This document shows, piece by piece, positions 1 to 13,200 of a DNA stretch of 64,000 bases. The stretch covers positions 3,319,001 through 3,383,000 of the forward strand of contig CP141149.1 of assembly GCA_035235625.1 (NCBI GenBank). The letters run 5' to 3'. Source of the DNA: Saururus chinensis (taxonomy: Eukaryota > Streptophyta > Magnoliopsida > Piperales > Saururaceae). How positions within the stretch are numbered: position 1 is the first letter of the stretch; every line of letters starts with the position of its first letter. The notes beneath the pieces were generated by a model. It was not told where the DNA came from and did not search any database. It saw only the letters and a program-made list of their open reading frames with translations. The translations under genes were made by a program, and so were the position numbers.

Positions 1-2266
1 CCACCCAAAACCGCCAAGTACCATCTTTGTTCGAACTAGCAACACCGGAGATGAGTAGGAGCTCATGCTAGGGCAGATGATACCGGACTGAAGTATGCCA
101 GCCACAAGATGCTCAATCTCGAACTTCTAGATGTGAGGATAATGGTAAGGGCAGACATTGGCTAGTGACACCCCAGGAATGATGGGGATATGGTGGTCAT
201 GAGGCCACACTGGAAGATGTCCCAGTGGTTCCGCAAATACATCCCGATGCTCTGCCAATAACTCATGGAGATCCGGGGGCTGCTCATCTTGAGGCACCTC
301 GGCTGTAGCCTGCTGCTGTAAGAGGAACCGTTGAGGGGTGAACCAAAAGAAAGAACTCTCCAACTAGACTAAGAGGAGGGTGCCCAGCCGGGACCCTACA
401 ATATGAACCCGCTGCCCCTGAACTTCAAAATCAACAACCATGTCCTTGAAGTTCCAAACTACGTCACCTAACTCCTAGAGCCACTGAACCCCTAACACAA
501 CATCTACCCCCTTTGTGGGCAGTAGGAAGAGGTCGGTCATGAAGGTGTGGCCCTGAATGGCAAAGGCCGCCTGAGCACAAATGCCCGAGCTCCTGAGATC
601 CTTCCCATCTCCGATCAGCACATCAAAGGGCTTCGAATCCGACACGAAGCAACCAAGCCACCGACCACCTTGTCATTAATGAAGTTGTGGGTAGACCCAC
701 TGTCAACTAAGATGGCCACTTGTTGCCACTTGAGGTGGCCTTGAACCCTCATTGTGCGAGGAATGCTCTCGAGAAGGCATGGACAAAAATCTCGAGCTGC
801 ATGTCATCATAGTGGGATGAGTCCGCCTTGTTCTCTGCATCCTCCACCTCAATATCCTCCACGAGGAGGCTGCCCTTGATGAAACAACGGTGTCCTGGAA
901 TAAACTTCTCATCACAATGAAAACATAGTCCCCTATATTGACACTCCTCCATCTATGCTGGCATAAGATGCCGGACAATCGGGCGTGGCGGCGATGCTGG
1001 CTAGCTAGGTTGGCCTAGCATTGGGCTATTGTTTAGGCTGGCAAGGGGACCAGCTCTGACATTGGAACGTGGGAATGTCCCAAGCTGCCTCCCTCAATTC
1101 GTGCATGGCGCACAATGTCTTGCATTCTAGAGCACGCGAAGTGGCGCATCTCTTCAGAAATCGTGGGTTGGAGACCTCTCTTGAATGCACCCACCAAGGC
1201 GGCCACCGGCCAGTCAGGAAGGCAATTTGCCACCTTCATGAACTCCATGTAATAGGCCCAGATGGTGGTGGTTTGGCTTAGTGTGGACAGCATCTCGTTG
1301 AAGTCTTGAAACTCGTTTGGCCCAAGCAGGATGCACAACTCGTCATAGAAGGTGGCCCAAGTGGGGTAGCACACCTCCTTTTTGAAACTTTGGAACCACA
1401 CAGAAGCTTCCCATTCGAGGTGGAAGGCCACTATGCATAGTCGCTCAGCCTCCGAATGTGTTCCTTGGTAGGAGATGAACTTTTACGCCTTGTACAGCCA
1501 TTCCACTAGGTCATCATCCCCATTGTTGCCTGGGAACTGTAGGCGGGACAAACAAAGTTCAGCCCCTCCTCGTGGTCCGCCATAGGGTCTTGAGTAATCC
1601 TCCCATTCGTCCTCCATCTCCAGAAATAAGTTTCTAGGAGGCGGCATCATTGGGACATTTTCAAGAACATCTGGCCTGCCTTGCATATCCCAGGCCTGGA
1701 GCCTCCTATCCATGGCTTGGTCAACTGTGCCAAAACACATAGGACCTTGGGGAAAGCACAAATCCTTGTCTGGTGGTGATGGGAGGTAAGAGGCGTGCAG
1801 TTCAGGGGCATGGGATGGACCCCCCTTCTCCATGATAGCAGTTGGCGGCCTAGGCAACAACACACTAAGCGCTCTGCCTAAAGCTGAGCCATGGCCAAGC
1901 TCAAAGCATCGACCTTGGCCACGCCTATGCTCAAGGACTGAATTGCTACCATGAGTTACGACAGAGTAGGCTTGCCGGTGGTCTCTGGAACTATCTTCGG
2001 GCTGTCCGCTAAGGAGAGAGCCTCTTTCTCAGGTAGAACTTCTTTGGCCGCGGTAGCTTGCTTGCCTCATGCCGTGGATGGGGATTGTAAAAGCTCCGAG
2101 AGAACTGATGTGCCCGAAGTGGGACAGTCGGTACCTTGGAGTTTCACACAGGGAAATGGAAAGAAGAAAGAAGAAAGGATAGAGGAAATTGAATATCAAT
2201 GGTATAAACCCAACCAAGGGAGGGGACGACCCTCTTATGGGAAGAGTTAAGTGAAAGTGCACAACA
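1..2266 (-). mobile_element. Reina-like Ty3/gypsy element, 5' half, cut by window start
   Basis: Fossil chromovirus-type gypsy element read on the minus strand. In element order it has a short LTR (2266-2106), a gag region (about 1865-1030), a zinc-knuckle stretch with the pattern GLCFHCDEKFIPGHRC (about 950-880), an aspartic protease region (about 750-420) and the linker into reverse transcriptase (about 360-1). The gag text matches that of the other Reina-like copies in this window (DDDLVEWLYKAEKF-type block, NEFQDFNEMLSTL block). It is broken, with several interruptions. The rest of pol lies left of the window. Assignment to Reina rests on the small size, the short LTR and integrase wording in sister copies, not on a tree. 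Confidence 0.85.
2106..2266 (-). repeat. 5' LTR of the left-edge Reina-like element, shortened
   Basis: It runs from TGATGTGCCC to GTGCACAACA on the plus strand, the same tips as the other Reina-like LTRs here. At about 160 bp it is half the length of its relatives (314-342 bp). A primer-binding-site-like stretch (AGCTCCGAGAGAAC) lies immediately beside it inside the element. Confidence 0.7.
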
Positions 2267-3640
2267 TGAACCTTTATGGCATACAAATGTATAGCAAGTG
2301 AGTCCTAAGTGAGGTCAAAATATTTATGAAATCATATAAAAGCATGTATGGGTGATAAGCTTATGTTTCTTGTGTTCTATCATATTGATGGAAATTATTG
2401 AAAATAATAGTTGCTCACAATGAGATGATGTAATGCATGTTAGTACATGTGTGGCAATATGTATTGTATTGACTTATTTTGGTGAACAAAACAATGTCAA
2501 ATTGATGCACAATTTTAGCCATAGGATTGAATGCTTACTAATGAAGATCACTTGGTGAACATGAAGTAAATTGGAAGGCTCGGAAGTTTTTCACAAGTAA
2601 AAATACGCACACACATCACATTCATAGGCTTAGGATAAAGGGTTGATCATAGTAGAGTGTAAGAAAAAGAATAAGTGGAAAATGTGTAAAATATTACATA
2701 TGTAAAATTTTCATCTGAGATTAATCAAAATAAGAAAGGGATTAACTGGAAAGATTTTTGAATTTCGATATTGTAGCAACACAATAGCAAATTACTATAT
2801 CAGTACTATAGCAAGTTACTATTCATTGATCAACTAGTAACTATAGCAACTGATTGTTGGAGTGTGCAACTTCCCAAAATAGGCCATTTTGAGTTGATTT
2901 TGATTCCTATTCAAGGTTTAGAACCTAAAAGGGGCATTTTGAATAGGAGAATAGAAGAGGAAAACCATTGTGAGCATAGAGAGATTGATGAGTCTACTCT
3001 TTTGTGTTTTAAGAGTATAGAACTTAACCTTTGCTACATGCTTTGAATATCAATTCAATTAGCCAAAAGTAAAATAAAATTCACAACACAACACACAAAA
3101 GAGCTTGAGGAGTTGCAGCAAAGTTCTTCATCAGGGAGTGATTGAAGAAGGTCAAAGGAAGATCAACAATCAATTTAGGAGTCTTTGATTGCACCTCTAA
3201 AAAAAGACTAAGATGGAATAAGTAGAGGGAAAGTTTGAAGGGTTCATCAGAGGGAGAAACTTGAAGGAAAACAATAAAACGGATTGCACAAAGAAAAAGA
3301 GTTTTAATTTGTGTCAAGTTAAGAGGTTTGTTGGTGGTTCTCTAGTCTTATATGTTTTTGATTACTAGTACATTAATTTGGCTTTGTGTGGCTATCATGG
3401 TTTTTTTCCCTATTTGGGGTTTTCCACATTAAATCCTTGTGTGATCTTGCATACTTTAGATTTGGTTGCTAATAGATTAACCATGAATGACCCATAGTGA
3501 TTGTGTTTTTATTGTTTCCACTGCTGATTAAATTCATATGCATAGAAGCAAGAAGTCTTAATTCTTACTTGTTAATGTACTAGTTTTAAATCAATCTAGT
3601 AATTCACTAAGTTGATTAGATGGATATTAAACTCTAAAGT
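2267..3640 (+). repeat. Sirevirus-like copia LTR, left copy
   Basis: AT-rich non-coding stretch. Its last 300 bases match the end of the LTR at 23068-24608 (shared phrases: a TACTAGTTTTAA block, GTCGATTAGATG-like block, ATTAAACTCT end). The earlier part also has the TAGCAA/CTATAGCAA repeats common in Sirevirus LTRs but aligns poorly by eye to the right copy. The 5' limit is not resolved; the Reina-like LTR at 2266 abuts it. The two LTRs may belong to one old element or to two relatives. Confidence 0.5.
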
Positions 3641-4790
3641 GTTAGCTAAAGTTTTTGATTAAGTATTTATGAGCTTTCATTATATCTATCAAGTTTCCCA
3701 TGCATATCCGTGTTAGTGTTGACCAATTCCTCTTAGAGTTGCTCAATCTTATTAAAAGTGTTTTTGGTGATTTTGTGTGTTTGTTTAAACTTTTTTCTTT
3801 TGGCTTGATTTTGTAACCATGTCTAGTTCTTATTCTTTTATTGTTGATGAGGATTTTGATATTTAAAATCATTTTACACAAGTCACTGAAAGTAGTCAAA
3901 AATGTGAGATGTTAGAGAAGATTGTCAAATTAAATGAGTAGTTTAATTTTCACTCGAGAAAGAGGTAAAAACCTTGAGGAGTGAACTTGGGAAAGAGAGA
4001 AAGAAATCTAGATCTTTAGAAAATGAACTTAACTCTGCTAATGAGAAGTTTGATGCCTTCAAATCTGAGAAAAATAATCTTCCAGGTAAGATAAAATTCT
4101 TATAGAATGAGGTTCATGAGAAATTAGAGACAAATAAGTCATGTCTAAAAAAAGATTCAAGATCGTAATGATTTAAAGCTTCTCAAGAAAAATTAAAAAT
4201 CTTCACCTTAGGGCAAGAAAATTTGGATAATATGGTGATCATGGGAAAGGATTCTAGTGATAAAAGAGGACTTTGTTTAAATGAGACAAATTCCATAAAG
4301 TTTAAAGGTGTCATAAAGTTTTTCAAAGCTAAATAACCTATGCCCCCTAGGAAAAATGATGACAAGATAAACCAAAATAAATTCTTATGAATCAAAGTTC
4401 AAAATTTAAATATATGAAGATACATCACACAAGAGAAAATTATGAGTCTTCCTTAATTAGACAAATTGAAGCAATGAAATTCAACCTAAAATACCTTAGT
4501 AAACAAGCCATGAACAAAATCCAATGCTAAGAAAATTTGGTATCTTCTAACTTCAATATATTACCTAAGAAGTCAACAAGAACCCAAATGAATTCTCAAT
4601 ATAATGAACCAAGAAACAAGAAAATTTGGGTCAATAAACATTCTCCACAGATGAACACATCTAAGTAGAGTACTTAAGACAATGAAAAGAAAACCTTGAA
4701 AATTTTGAAGAGAAATGATGACTTAGAGAACCTTCTTTTCCAAATTGACAGTGTGTGCAAGTCCTCCTCAGGTTTCTAATACACTAAAAT
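3641..4790 (+). mobile_element. Sirevirus-like gag remnant
   Basis: Plus-strand sequence downstream of the LTR reads as a Lys/Glu/Leu-rich coiled-coil (SRSLENELNSANEKFDAFKS) followed by a GQENLDNM...RGLCLNETNS block. That is the usual wording of the C-terminal half of Sirevirus/copia gag before the zinc knuckle. The fossil is broken with many interruptions. No pol region follows before the next element. Confidence 0.55.
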
Positions 4791-5334
4791 AATGTTCAAT
4801 TAGATATTTTAAAATACTGAATTAAAATCCTATTTTGAATTAATTCACTGCTTATTTGGGCCATTTATATTTTGAATAGGTGAGTTGGACTCTGTTGTAT
4901 TTACATGTCCAAATGGGCTTCGATAGGATCCAAGTGGAAGAGGAAGTGAAACCTAACTACCTAAAATTATTCAATGGTAAAAAATGGGATCTTAATAGTC
5001 TAAGAATGCATTGAATGGTCAAACACAACCTTGTGGACCCATTGGATTTCAGATTTACATCAAGGGAACCAAATTTAGGAAGAAACTGAGTTAGACATAT
5101 TGACATAGACTGAGGATTTCGGTCATATCTTTCTATGTATAAATCAAATTGATATGATTTTGATGCAATTAGATAGAAGACTTTTGTGGCTACAATCACT
5201 ATTTCAAGAAAAAATGCACATTTCCAAAGATATATGGGTTAAATCTAACATGCAAATCAATAGCTAGTTAATTGGATTGAGGCCAATACATGGAGGATCG
5301 TTTTACTAGTTGTGATTGATATAAATAGGGAAAG
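4791..5334. other. unassigned AT-rich stretch
   Basis: No convincing reading frame, LTR end or repeat was recognised. It lies between a copia gag remnant and the left LTR of the chimeric gypsy element, so it is probably degraded copia interior or older repeat sequence. Confidence 0.4.
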
Positions 5335-5656
5335 TGTTGTGCTTGGTGTAGGTACAAACGGTACCTCAAACTCTCACGTAGGAAAGGGAAGAGAGGAAGA
5401 AGAAAGGGGAGAGAAATCTGACTAATTCTATTGCATAAAAAGAAAACAAGGTAGGGGACGACCATTAGAGGGAGTCGCGCGCTCTGTCCTAGGGAACCGC
5501 ACTAGCTAGTGGGTTCGGCTATCCCGTGGGCCACTAGCTGGCCCAATATAGTTATTTATCCTATTACATAAGTAAATACAACGGAAATATAAAAGAAAGT
5601 AACATAATACAATGCAATAAAAGGAAAATAAGAAGTCTTGGTGATTGTGCATAGCA
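5335..5656 (-). repeat. 3' LTR of the chimeric Reina-like element
   Basis: 322 bp, starting TGTTGTGCTTGG on the plus strand. Internal blocks are shared with the LTR at 14636-14949: CGGTACCTC, TTCTATTGCATAA, CTAGCTAGTGGGT. The pol tail adjoins it on the right. Confidence 0.75.
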
Positions 5657-8600
5657 CTCCACCACGCTTCCTCTATTTGCCTTATCCTCAAAGCGACCAA
5701 GCCGGGTAGCAAGCCATGAACTTGTCCTTAGAGATCAATGTGGAATCCTCAAGGGGCTAGCCCTGCCAAGAAACAAGAGCCTTTGTAATGATACGACCCG
5801 AACAGTGGACCCGACGCTTATCAAGCACTGAGGCTGGAACAGGATCGGAAGGCTAGACCAGTCCCATCAAAGGAGGTGGTGGAACATTAGTGGCGAGGGA
5901 GGTGTCACCTATGTATCAACGGAGCCTAGAGACATGGAAGACAGGGTGGACTAAGGAGCCAGGCGATAGAGCAAGGTGATAAGCCACCCAGCCGATACAC
6001 TCCACCACAGCATATGGACCATGGAAATGGGGGGCGAGCTTCAAATGCTCGAGCTGAAACAAGGATGTCTGGCGCTAAGGGAGAATAGAGACATAAACCA
6101 AGTTGCCCACCACAAACTCTCTATTAGTGTGATGGCCATCATAAAATTGCTTCATCCGGTTTTGAGCAAAGGACAAGTTCTCCTTAAGCTGGCAAAGAAC
6201 CTCATCCCATGACTATAGCATATAATCCACCTCGGCCACAGAGGAGCAGTGAGGTACATAAGATAACACGGTCGGCGGTGGGCGGCCATACAACACCTCA
6301 AAAATAGTAAAGCCCGTGCAATTGTGAAAGGCAGTGTTATATGACCACTCCACCCATGGAAGAAGCTGGAGCCACCGGCAAGGTTGAGACATAGTGAAAC
6401 AACGGAGATTCTGCTCCAAACAACGATTCACCACCTCCGTCTGACCATCTATTTGTGGGTGATAAGTGGTACTCATGTGTAGAGAGGTGCTCTGTAAAGT
6501 GAAGAACTCCTGCCAAAACTGAGAGATGAAGATCCTATCTCAGTACGAAATGATAGTGTGAGGCCATGGAGTTTGGCCACCTCCCTCACATAGAGCTCTG
6601 CCACTACCTTGGCGGTGAATGGGTGGCCCAAAGCACAAAAGTGAGTGTACTTGGACAGCTGATCCACCACCACTAGAATCACCTACTTGCCTTGCACCAC
6701 GAGCAAGGCTTCCACAAAGTCCATCAAAACATCCTCCCAAATCTTGTTAGGAATGGGTAATGGCTGTAGCAAGCTGGCAGGGCACGTCGTGGCAGCCCTA
6801 GCTCTCTAACATATATCACAAATGGCAACATACTCTTGTACCGCCCATCGAATACCCTGCCACATAAAGCTCTGGCTGACCCACTTATATGTGCGGAATG
6901 CCCATTTATGATCACATACTGGAGTGTCATGGAAGTGGGAAAGAATGTGCTTGTGAAGATCAGCAACATCAGGTACCCAAAGGCAGTCCTTCCAAAAGAG
7001 AGGGTTATCCCTCCACAAAAAGAAGGGAGGACCTGCAGGGTCGGCCTGGAGAGCTGTAACCAAGGTCTGCATCAAAGGATCCTCAACGTAGGCCCACCTC
7101 AACTCAGCAATGTAGGGGAAGGATGGAGTAGAAAGAGCCAGGCACAGACCGACGGTAGAGCAGCGAGAAAGGGTGTCGGCCATACGTTGTCCGACCCATT
7201 CTTGTAAACAACCTCATAATCATAACCAAGCAACTTATTGACCCACCGCAGCTATGCTAGAGTGGACAACCTCTACTCAAGGAAGTACTTCAGGGGCTGG
7301 TGGTCAGTGCAGATCAGAAACCGGCAGCCAAGCAAGTAGGGATGCCATTTGTCGATGGAAAGAACAATAGCGAGCATCTCCTTCTCATAAACGGACAAGG
7401 ACAAGGAGTGACCAGCCAAAGCCTTGCTGAAGTAGGCAATGGGGTGCTCGTCCTGCAATAATACCACCCCTAGGCCCATCTCTGAAGCATCCATTTCAAC
7501 CACGAATAGGCGGCTGAAATCAGGGGGGATAAGAATAGGGGCGGAGGCCATCAACTATTTCAGCTCGTCAAAGGCCACTTGGGCAGCCTCAGTCCAATGG
7601 AGCATACCCTTCTTCAGAAGCTTTGTAAGGGGCAGAGTAATCTCTCCATATCAGCTAATGAACCTCTGATAGTAGCCTGTGAGTCCCAAAAAACCTCATA
7701 GAGCCTAGAAGCAAGAAGGCAGTGGCCAAGAGAGCATGGCGGCCACCTTTGATGGGTTAGTGGCAACCCCAACCCGAGAGATGATGTGTCCCAAATAATC
7801 AACCTTTAGGCTACCAAAAGAACACTTTGAACTCTTAAGAAATAATGAGTTATTTCTCATAACAGACAAGACAGACCTGAGGTGCTCCAAGTGGTCTACC
7901 CAGGAGTTGCTACAGACAAGGATATCGTCAAAGAAGACCAAGAGGAATCGATAGAGGAAGGGCTTGAAGAGGTCGTTCATGAGGCTCTGAAAGGTGGATG
8001 GGGCGTTGTTCAGCCCGATTGGCATGACGAGGAACTCAAAATGGCCATCATGAGTTCGAAAGGGGTCTTGTGCACATCGGTTGGCTGCACCCGAATCTAA
8101 CGGTAACCCGATCGGAGATCGCGTTTACAAATGACTGTCGCACCAGCCAGCTCGTCTAAAAGCTGCTCTATCAGAAGAATGGGGTACTTGTCCTTGACGG
8201 TGATGGCATTCAAAGCTTGATAGTTGACATAGAACCGCCAAGTACCATCCTTCTTAAGAAGAAGCAACACAGGAGAGGAGAAGGAGCTAGTTTTATGGCA
8301 GATGATACTGGACTAAAGCATGTTGGCCATGAGGCACTCTATCTCCGACTTCTGAATGTGAGGATATCAGTAAGGGTAGACATTGGCCAGAGAGGCCCCG
8401 GGGTTATAGGAATAGTGTGGTCATGAGGCAGCACTGGTGGAAGGCCCTTCGCCTCAGCAAACACATCTGTATGTTCCTCCAATAAGTCAAGAAGATCTGA
8501 AGGCAGCTCATCTTGATGTACATCGACCGCTGCCCACTGCTGAAGGAGAAACTCCTAGGGTGAGAACCGGAAGAAGGAACTCACAAGTTGGGCTAAAAGG

Positions 8601-10287
8601 AGGGTGCCCGGCGGAGATCCTTGAATCCGAACCTGCTATCCCTCAATCTCGAAGTCCATAACCATGTCTCTGAAGTTCCAAACCTTGTCCCCAAGATCCT
8701 GTAGCCATTGGACCCCTAGCACCACGTCGGCCCCCTTTGTGGACAGCAAGAAAAGATCGGTGATAAAGGTGTGGCCTTGGATGGAGAGGGCGGCCTGAGC
8801 ACATACTCCGGAACTTTTGAGATGCTTCCCGTCACCGATCAAAACATCAAAGGGCTTCAAATCTGACATGAATCAGCCAAGCCACTAAGCCACCTTGTCA
8901 TTGATGAAGTTGTGGGTGGAACCGCTGTCGATCAAGATGGCCATGTGCTGCCGCTTGAGGTGGCCATCAAGTTGCATCGTACGAGGAGTAAATGCCCCCG
9001 GAAGGCATGCACAAAGATCTTGGGTAGCACATTGTCATAGTGGGAAGAGTCCGATCTGTCCACCACGTCCTCCTCCTTGATATCCTCCACGATGAGGCTG
9101 CCCTTGATGGAACAACGGTGCCCTAGGATGAACTTTTCATCACAGCGGAAGCATAGCCCCTTGGACTGACGTTCCTCCATCTAGGCCGGTGTGAGATGAT
9201 GGACAATCTGGCCTGGCGGAGGGGGCTATTGGCCAAGGTGGCCTGGCACTGAGGGGCTGGTCGGGGTGGAAAGGGGACTAGCACTGATAGTAGAATATGG
9301 GAGGGGACCAAGCCACCCCCCTCTCCGCTGCCTAGCCAATTTTTCCCCCTCAATTCGTGCATGCCGCATGACATCCCACATACTAGCTCAAGGGAAGTGG
9401 CACACACCCTTCGATATCTGCAGCTTGATCCCCCTCTTGAACGTCCCCACTAAGGCTGCCACCGGCCAATCAAGAAGGTGATTGGCAACCTTCATGAACT
9501 CCGAGTAGTAGGCCTGAATGGTGGTGGTTTGTCGCAGCATTGAGAGCTTCTCATTGAAGTCCTGGAATTCGTTGGGGGCAAACTGGATGCACAGTTCATT
9601 AGAGAAGGTGGCCCAAATGGGGTAGCGAACCTCCTTCTCAAAACTCTAGAACCAAACAGAAGTGTTACCGTCCAGATGGAACACGGTTATCTGCAGTCGT
9701 TCAACCTCGGAGTGCGTTCCCTAGTAGGTAAAAAACTTCTCAGCCTTGTACAACCACTTTACTAGGTCGTCGTCCCCATTGCAGCGTGGGAATTGTAGCT
9801 GGCCAAACGGGGCTCAGCTCCTCCCCATGGCCCTCCGCGATGCCCCGAGTACTCCTCCGAGTCATCCTCCATATTCTGAAACAAGTTTATGGGGGGTAGC
9901 TCCATTGAGGCATTCTCCCGAACACCTGGCAAACCTCGTATATCCCAAGTTTGGCTCCTCCCTTCTCCAGCATGGTCAATGGTGCCAAAGCGCAGACGAG
10001 CATGTCGAACACACATCTCCCAATCCACCTTTGCCTGGATGCCTAGGCAGCCCTGTTCCGATGCCTACAAATTTTCTCTCTTCTCCATGTTATAGACAGG
10101 TGGTCTGGATAGGAGTGGCACTGATGGCATTGAAGGTCCTGCCTGTAGCTGTGCAACGGCCATGATCAGGGACTTGATCTTGTCCATAAGTTGTGTCAGG
10201 GTAGGAGCATTGATGGTCTCTGAGACAGTTTTGGGGCTTTTCGCTGAAGCTTCAGCCTCCTTCTCGTGCTAATCTTCTGGGGCAGTA
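5657..10287 (-). mobile_element. Unit A gag-pol body of the chimeric element
   Basis: Read right to left: gag (about 10030-9250), zinc knuckle (about 9180-9110, GLCFRCDEKFILGHRC), protease (about 8870-8640), reverse transcriptase (about 8430-7700, with FDDILV and DYLGHIISR blocks), RNase H (about 7560-7190, VVEMDASEMGLGVVLLQ and CTDHQPLKYFLE), integrase with its zinc finger and core (about 7180-6210) and a tail to 5657. Fossil with many interruptions. Confidence 0.85.
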
Positions 10288-13200
10288 GTGGGTGAACCAA
10301 TGAGCCAGGCGGTAGAGTAAAGACGATAAGCCACCAAGCCAATGCGTTCACACACCATGGAATCGGGGGGTGAGCTTGGAATGCTCTAGCAGAAACAATG
10401 TGGTCTGATGCTAAGGAGGGATGGAGTCATAGACCAAGTCGCCCACGGTGAACTCCCGATTAGTGTGCTGTCTGTCAAAGATCTGTTTCATCCGGTTTTG
10501 AGCTGCGGCAAGGTTCAGCTTGAGTTGACGGAGAACCTCATCTCTTGTCTGTAGCATGTAATCTACCTCGGCAATAGAAGAGAGCTGAGGAGCATATGAT
10601 AACACAGTCGAAAGTGGGTGGCCATACATTACCTCAAAAGGAGTGAACCATGTGCGAGTGTGAAAGTCGATGTTCTATGACCACTCCACCCATGGAAGAA
10701 GCTAGAGCCACTGGTGGGGCTGAGACATGGTGAAACAGTGGAGGCATTGTTCCAATCAATGGATACCCACCTCGGTCTGGTAGTCCATCTGTTGATGATA
10801 GGCTGTGCTCATGTGGAGAGTAGTGCCCTATAATGCAAAGAACTACTGCCAAAACTGAGATATAAAAATCCTATCACAATCAAACATAATAGTGCGAGAC
10901 CTCCTGAACATATATCTCTGCCACCATCTTTGCGTGAAGGGGTGCCCTAGGGCAATGAAATGCGTGTACTTGGACAACCGATCCACCACCACAAGGATCA
11001 CCGACTTACCTTGCACCAAGGGCAAGGCCTCCGCGAAGTCTATCGAAACATCCTCCCAAACCTTGTCAGGAATGGGTAAGGTTGGAGTAATCTGACAAGG
11101 GATGTCGTGGCAGCCTTGGCTCTCTGACATACGTCGCAGGCGACAACATAGTCCTGAACAGCCTGTCGAATGCCCTACAACAAAAAGTTCTAGCTGACTC
11201 TCTTATAGGTACAGAATGCTCCTTTGTGACCGACCAGGGGAGTGTCAGGGAAGTGGGAGAGAATGCGCTAGTGTAGGTCATCAACATTGGGCACCCATAG
11301 GCGGTCCTTCCAGAATAGAAGGTCTTCTCGCCACACAAAGAAAGGGTGGCCAGGAGGGTCTACCTGGAGAGATGCAATCAATGTCTTTGTGGATGGATCC
11401 TCACAGTACACTCTTCTTAACTCGGAAATAATGGGATAGGATGGGGTACAGAGAGCCATGTAAGAACTAGAGGTAGAGCTACCAGAAAGGGCATTAGCCA
11501 CAATGTTGTCCGACCCTTTCTTGTACACCACCTCATAGTCATATCCCAGCAATTTATTGATCCACCTCTCCTGTGCTAGAGTGGACACCCATTGCTAAAG
11601 GAAGTACTTCAATAGCTGGTGGTCAATGTGGATGAGTAAGCAGCGGCCGAGCAAGTAGGGTCTACATTTATCGATGGCAAGGATGATGGCTAGCATCTCC
11701 TTCTCATAAATGGACATGGACAAGGAACGGCCTGCCAAAGCCTTGCTAAAGTAGGCAATGGATCCTTCACCCTTCAAGAGCACCACCCCAAGGCTCCCCT
11801 TCGAAGCATCTGTTTCAAACACAAAAAGGCGGCTGAAATTTGGTAGAATGAGTATGGGGGCGAAGGCCATAGACTGCTTCAGCGCATCAAAAGCAGCTTG
11901 GGCAACTTTTGTCCAATTGAATCCACCCATTTTTAGGAGCTCTGTGAGGGGCCGTGTGATCTCACAATAGCAGCTGATAAACCTTTGGTAATAGCCAATG
12001 AGGCCCAAGAAGCCTCATAGTGCACGGACACAGGTAGGCGTTGGCCAAGAGAGCATGGCGAACACCTTAGATGGGTTAGTATTTACCCTACCCCGAGATA
12101 TGATGTTGCCTAGATAGTCAACCTGTGGGCTGACAAAAGAACACTTCAAATGCCTAATAAATAAGGAATTATCTCTCAAAATGGAGAAGACAGACCTGAG
12201 ATGTTCCAAGTGCTCCGCCCATGACTTGTTGTAGACAAGGATGTCATTGAAGAAAACAAATATGAAGCGGCGGAGGAAGGGCCTGAAGAGATCGATCATA
12301 AGGCTTTGAAAGGTGGATGAGGTGTTGGTCAGCCCAAATAGTAGAACGAGAAATGCGAAATGGCCGTCGTGAGTGTGGAAGGTAGTCTTGTGCACATCGG
12401 CTGGCTACACCCGAATCTGAGGGAAACCCGATCAAAGATCGAGTTTACTGAAGATTGTTGCGCCAACCAACTTGTTGAGGAGCACCTCAATCACGGGAAT
12501 GGGGTACTTGTCTTTGACTGTGATAGCGTTCACGGCCCGGTAGTAGACATAGAACTGCCAAGTACCATCCTTCTTACGAACGAGTGGTACAGGAGAAGAC
12601 AAGGAGCTTGTGCTAGCATGGATGATGCTGGACTGAAGCATATCAGCGATGAGGTGCTTGATCTTCGTCTTCTAGATGTGAGGGTAGCGATAAGGATGGA
12701 CATTGGCCGGAGATGCCCCAAAAATGATGGGAATGTGTTGGTTATGAGGTAGCACTGGTGAAAGGCCCATGGGCTCGGCAAACATATCACTGTGGCCCAT
12801 TAGTAAATCAAGAAGATCCTTAGGCAGCTCATCTTGGTGTACCTTGACCACTGTCCATTGTTGCAGGAGAAACCCCTAGGGTGAGAACCAGAAGAAGGAG
12901 CTCGCTGATTGGGTGGAAAGAAGGGTGCCCCGCTGAGACCCTTGAATTTGTACCCACTATCCTTGAACCTCGAAATCCATAATCATCTCTCTGAAGTTCC
13001 ATACCACATCCCCAAGCTTCTGTAGCCACTGAACCCCTAACACCATGTCCTCTCCTTTTGTGGATAGCAAGAAGAGGTTAGTGATGAAGATGTGGCCTTA
13101 GATAGAGAGGGCGGCCTGAGCACATACTCTAGACTCCTTAGATACTTTGCGTCACTAATCAAGACATCGAATGGCTTCGAATCGGACACAAAACAGCCTA

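Noticed and set aside
6836-7207. 123-codon plus-strand frame inside unit A of the chimeric element
   Set aside because: Antisense shadow of the integrase and RNase H region.
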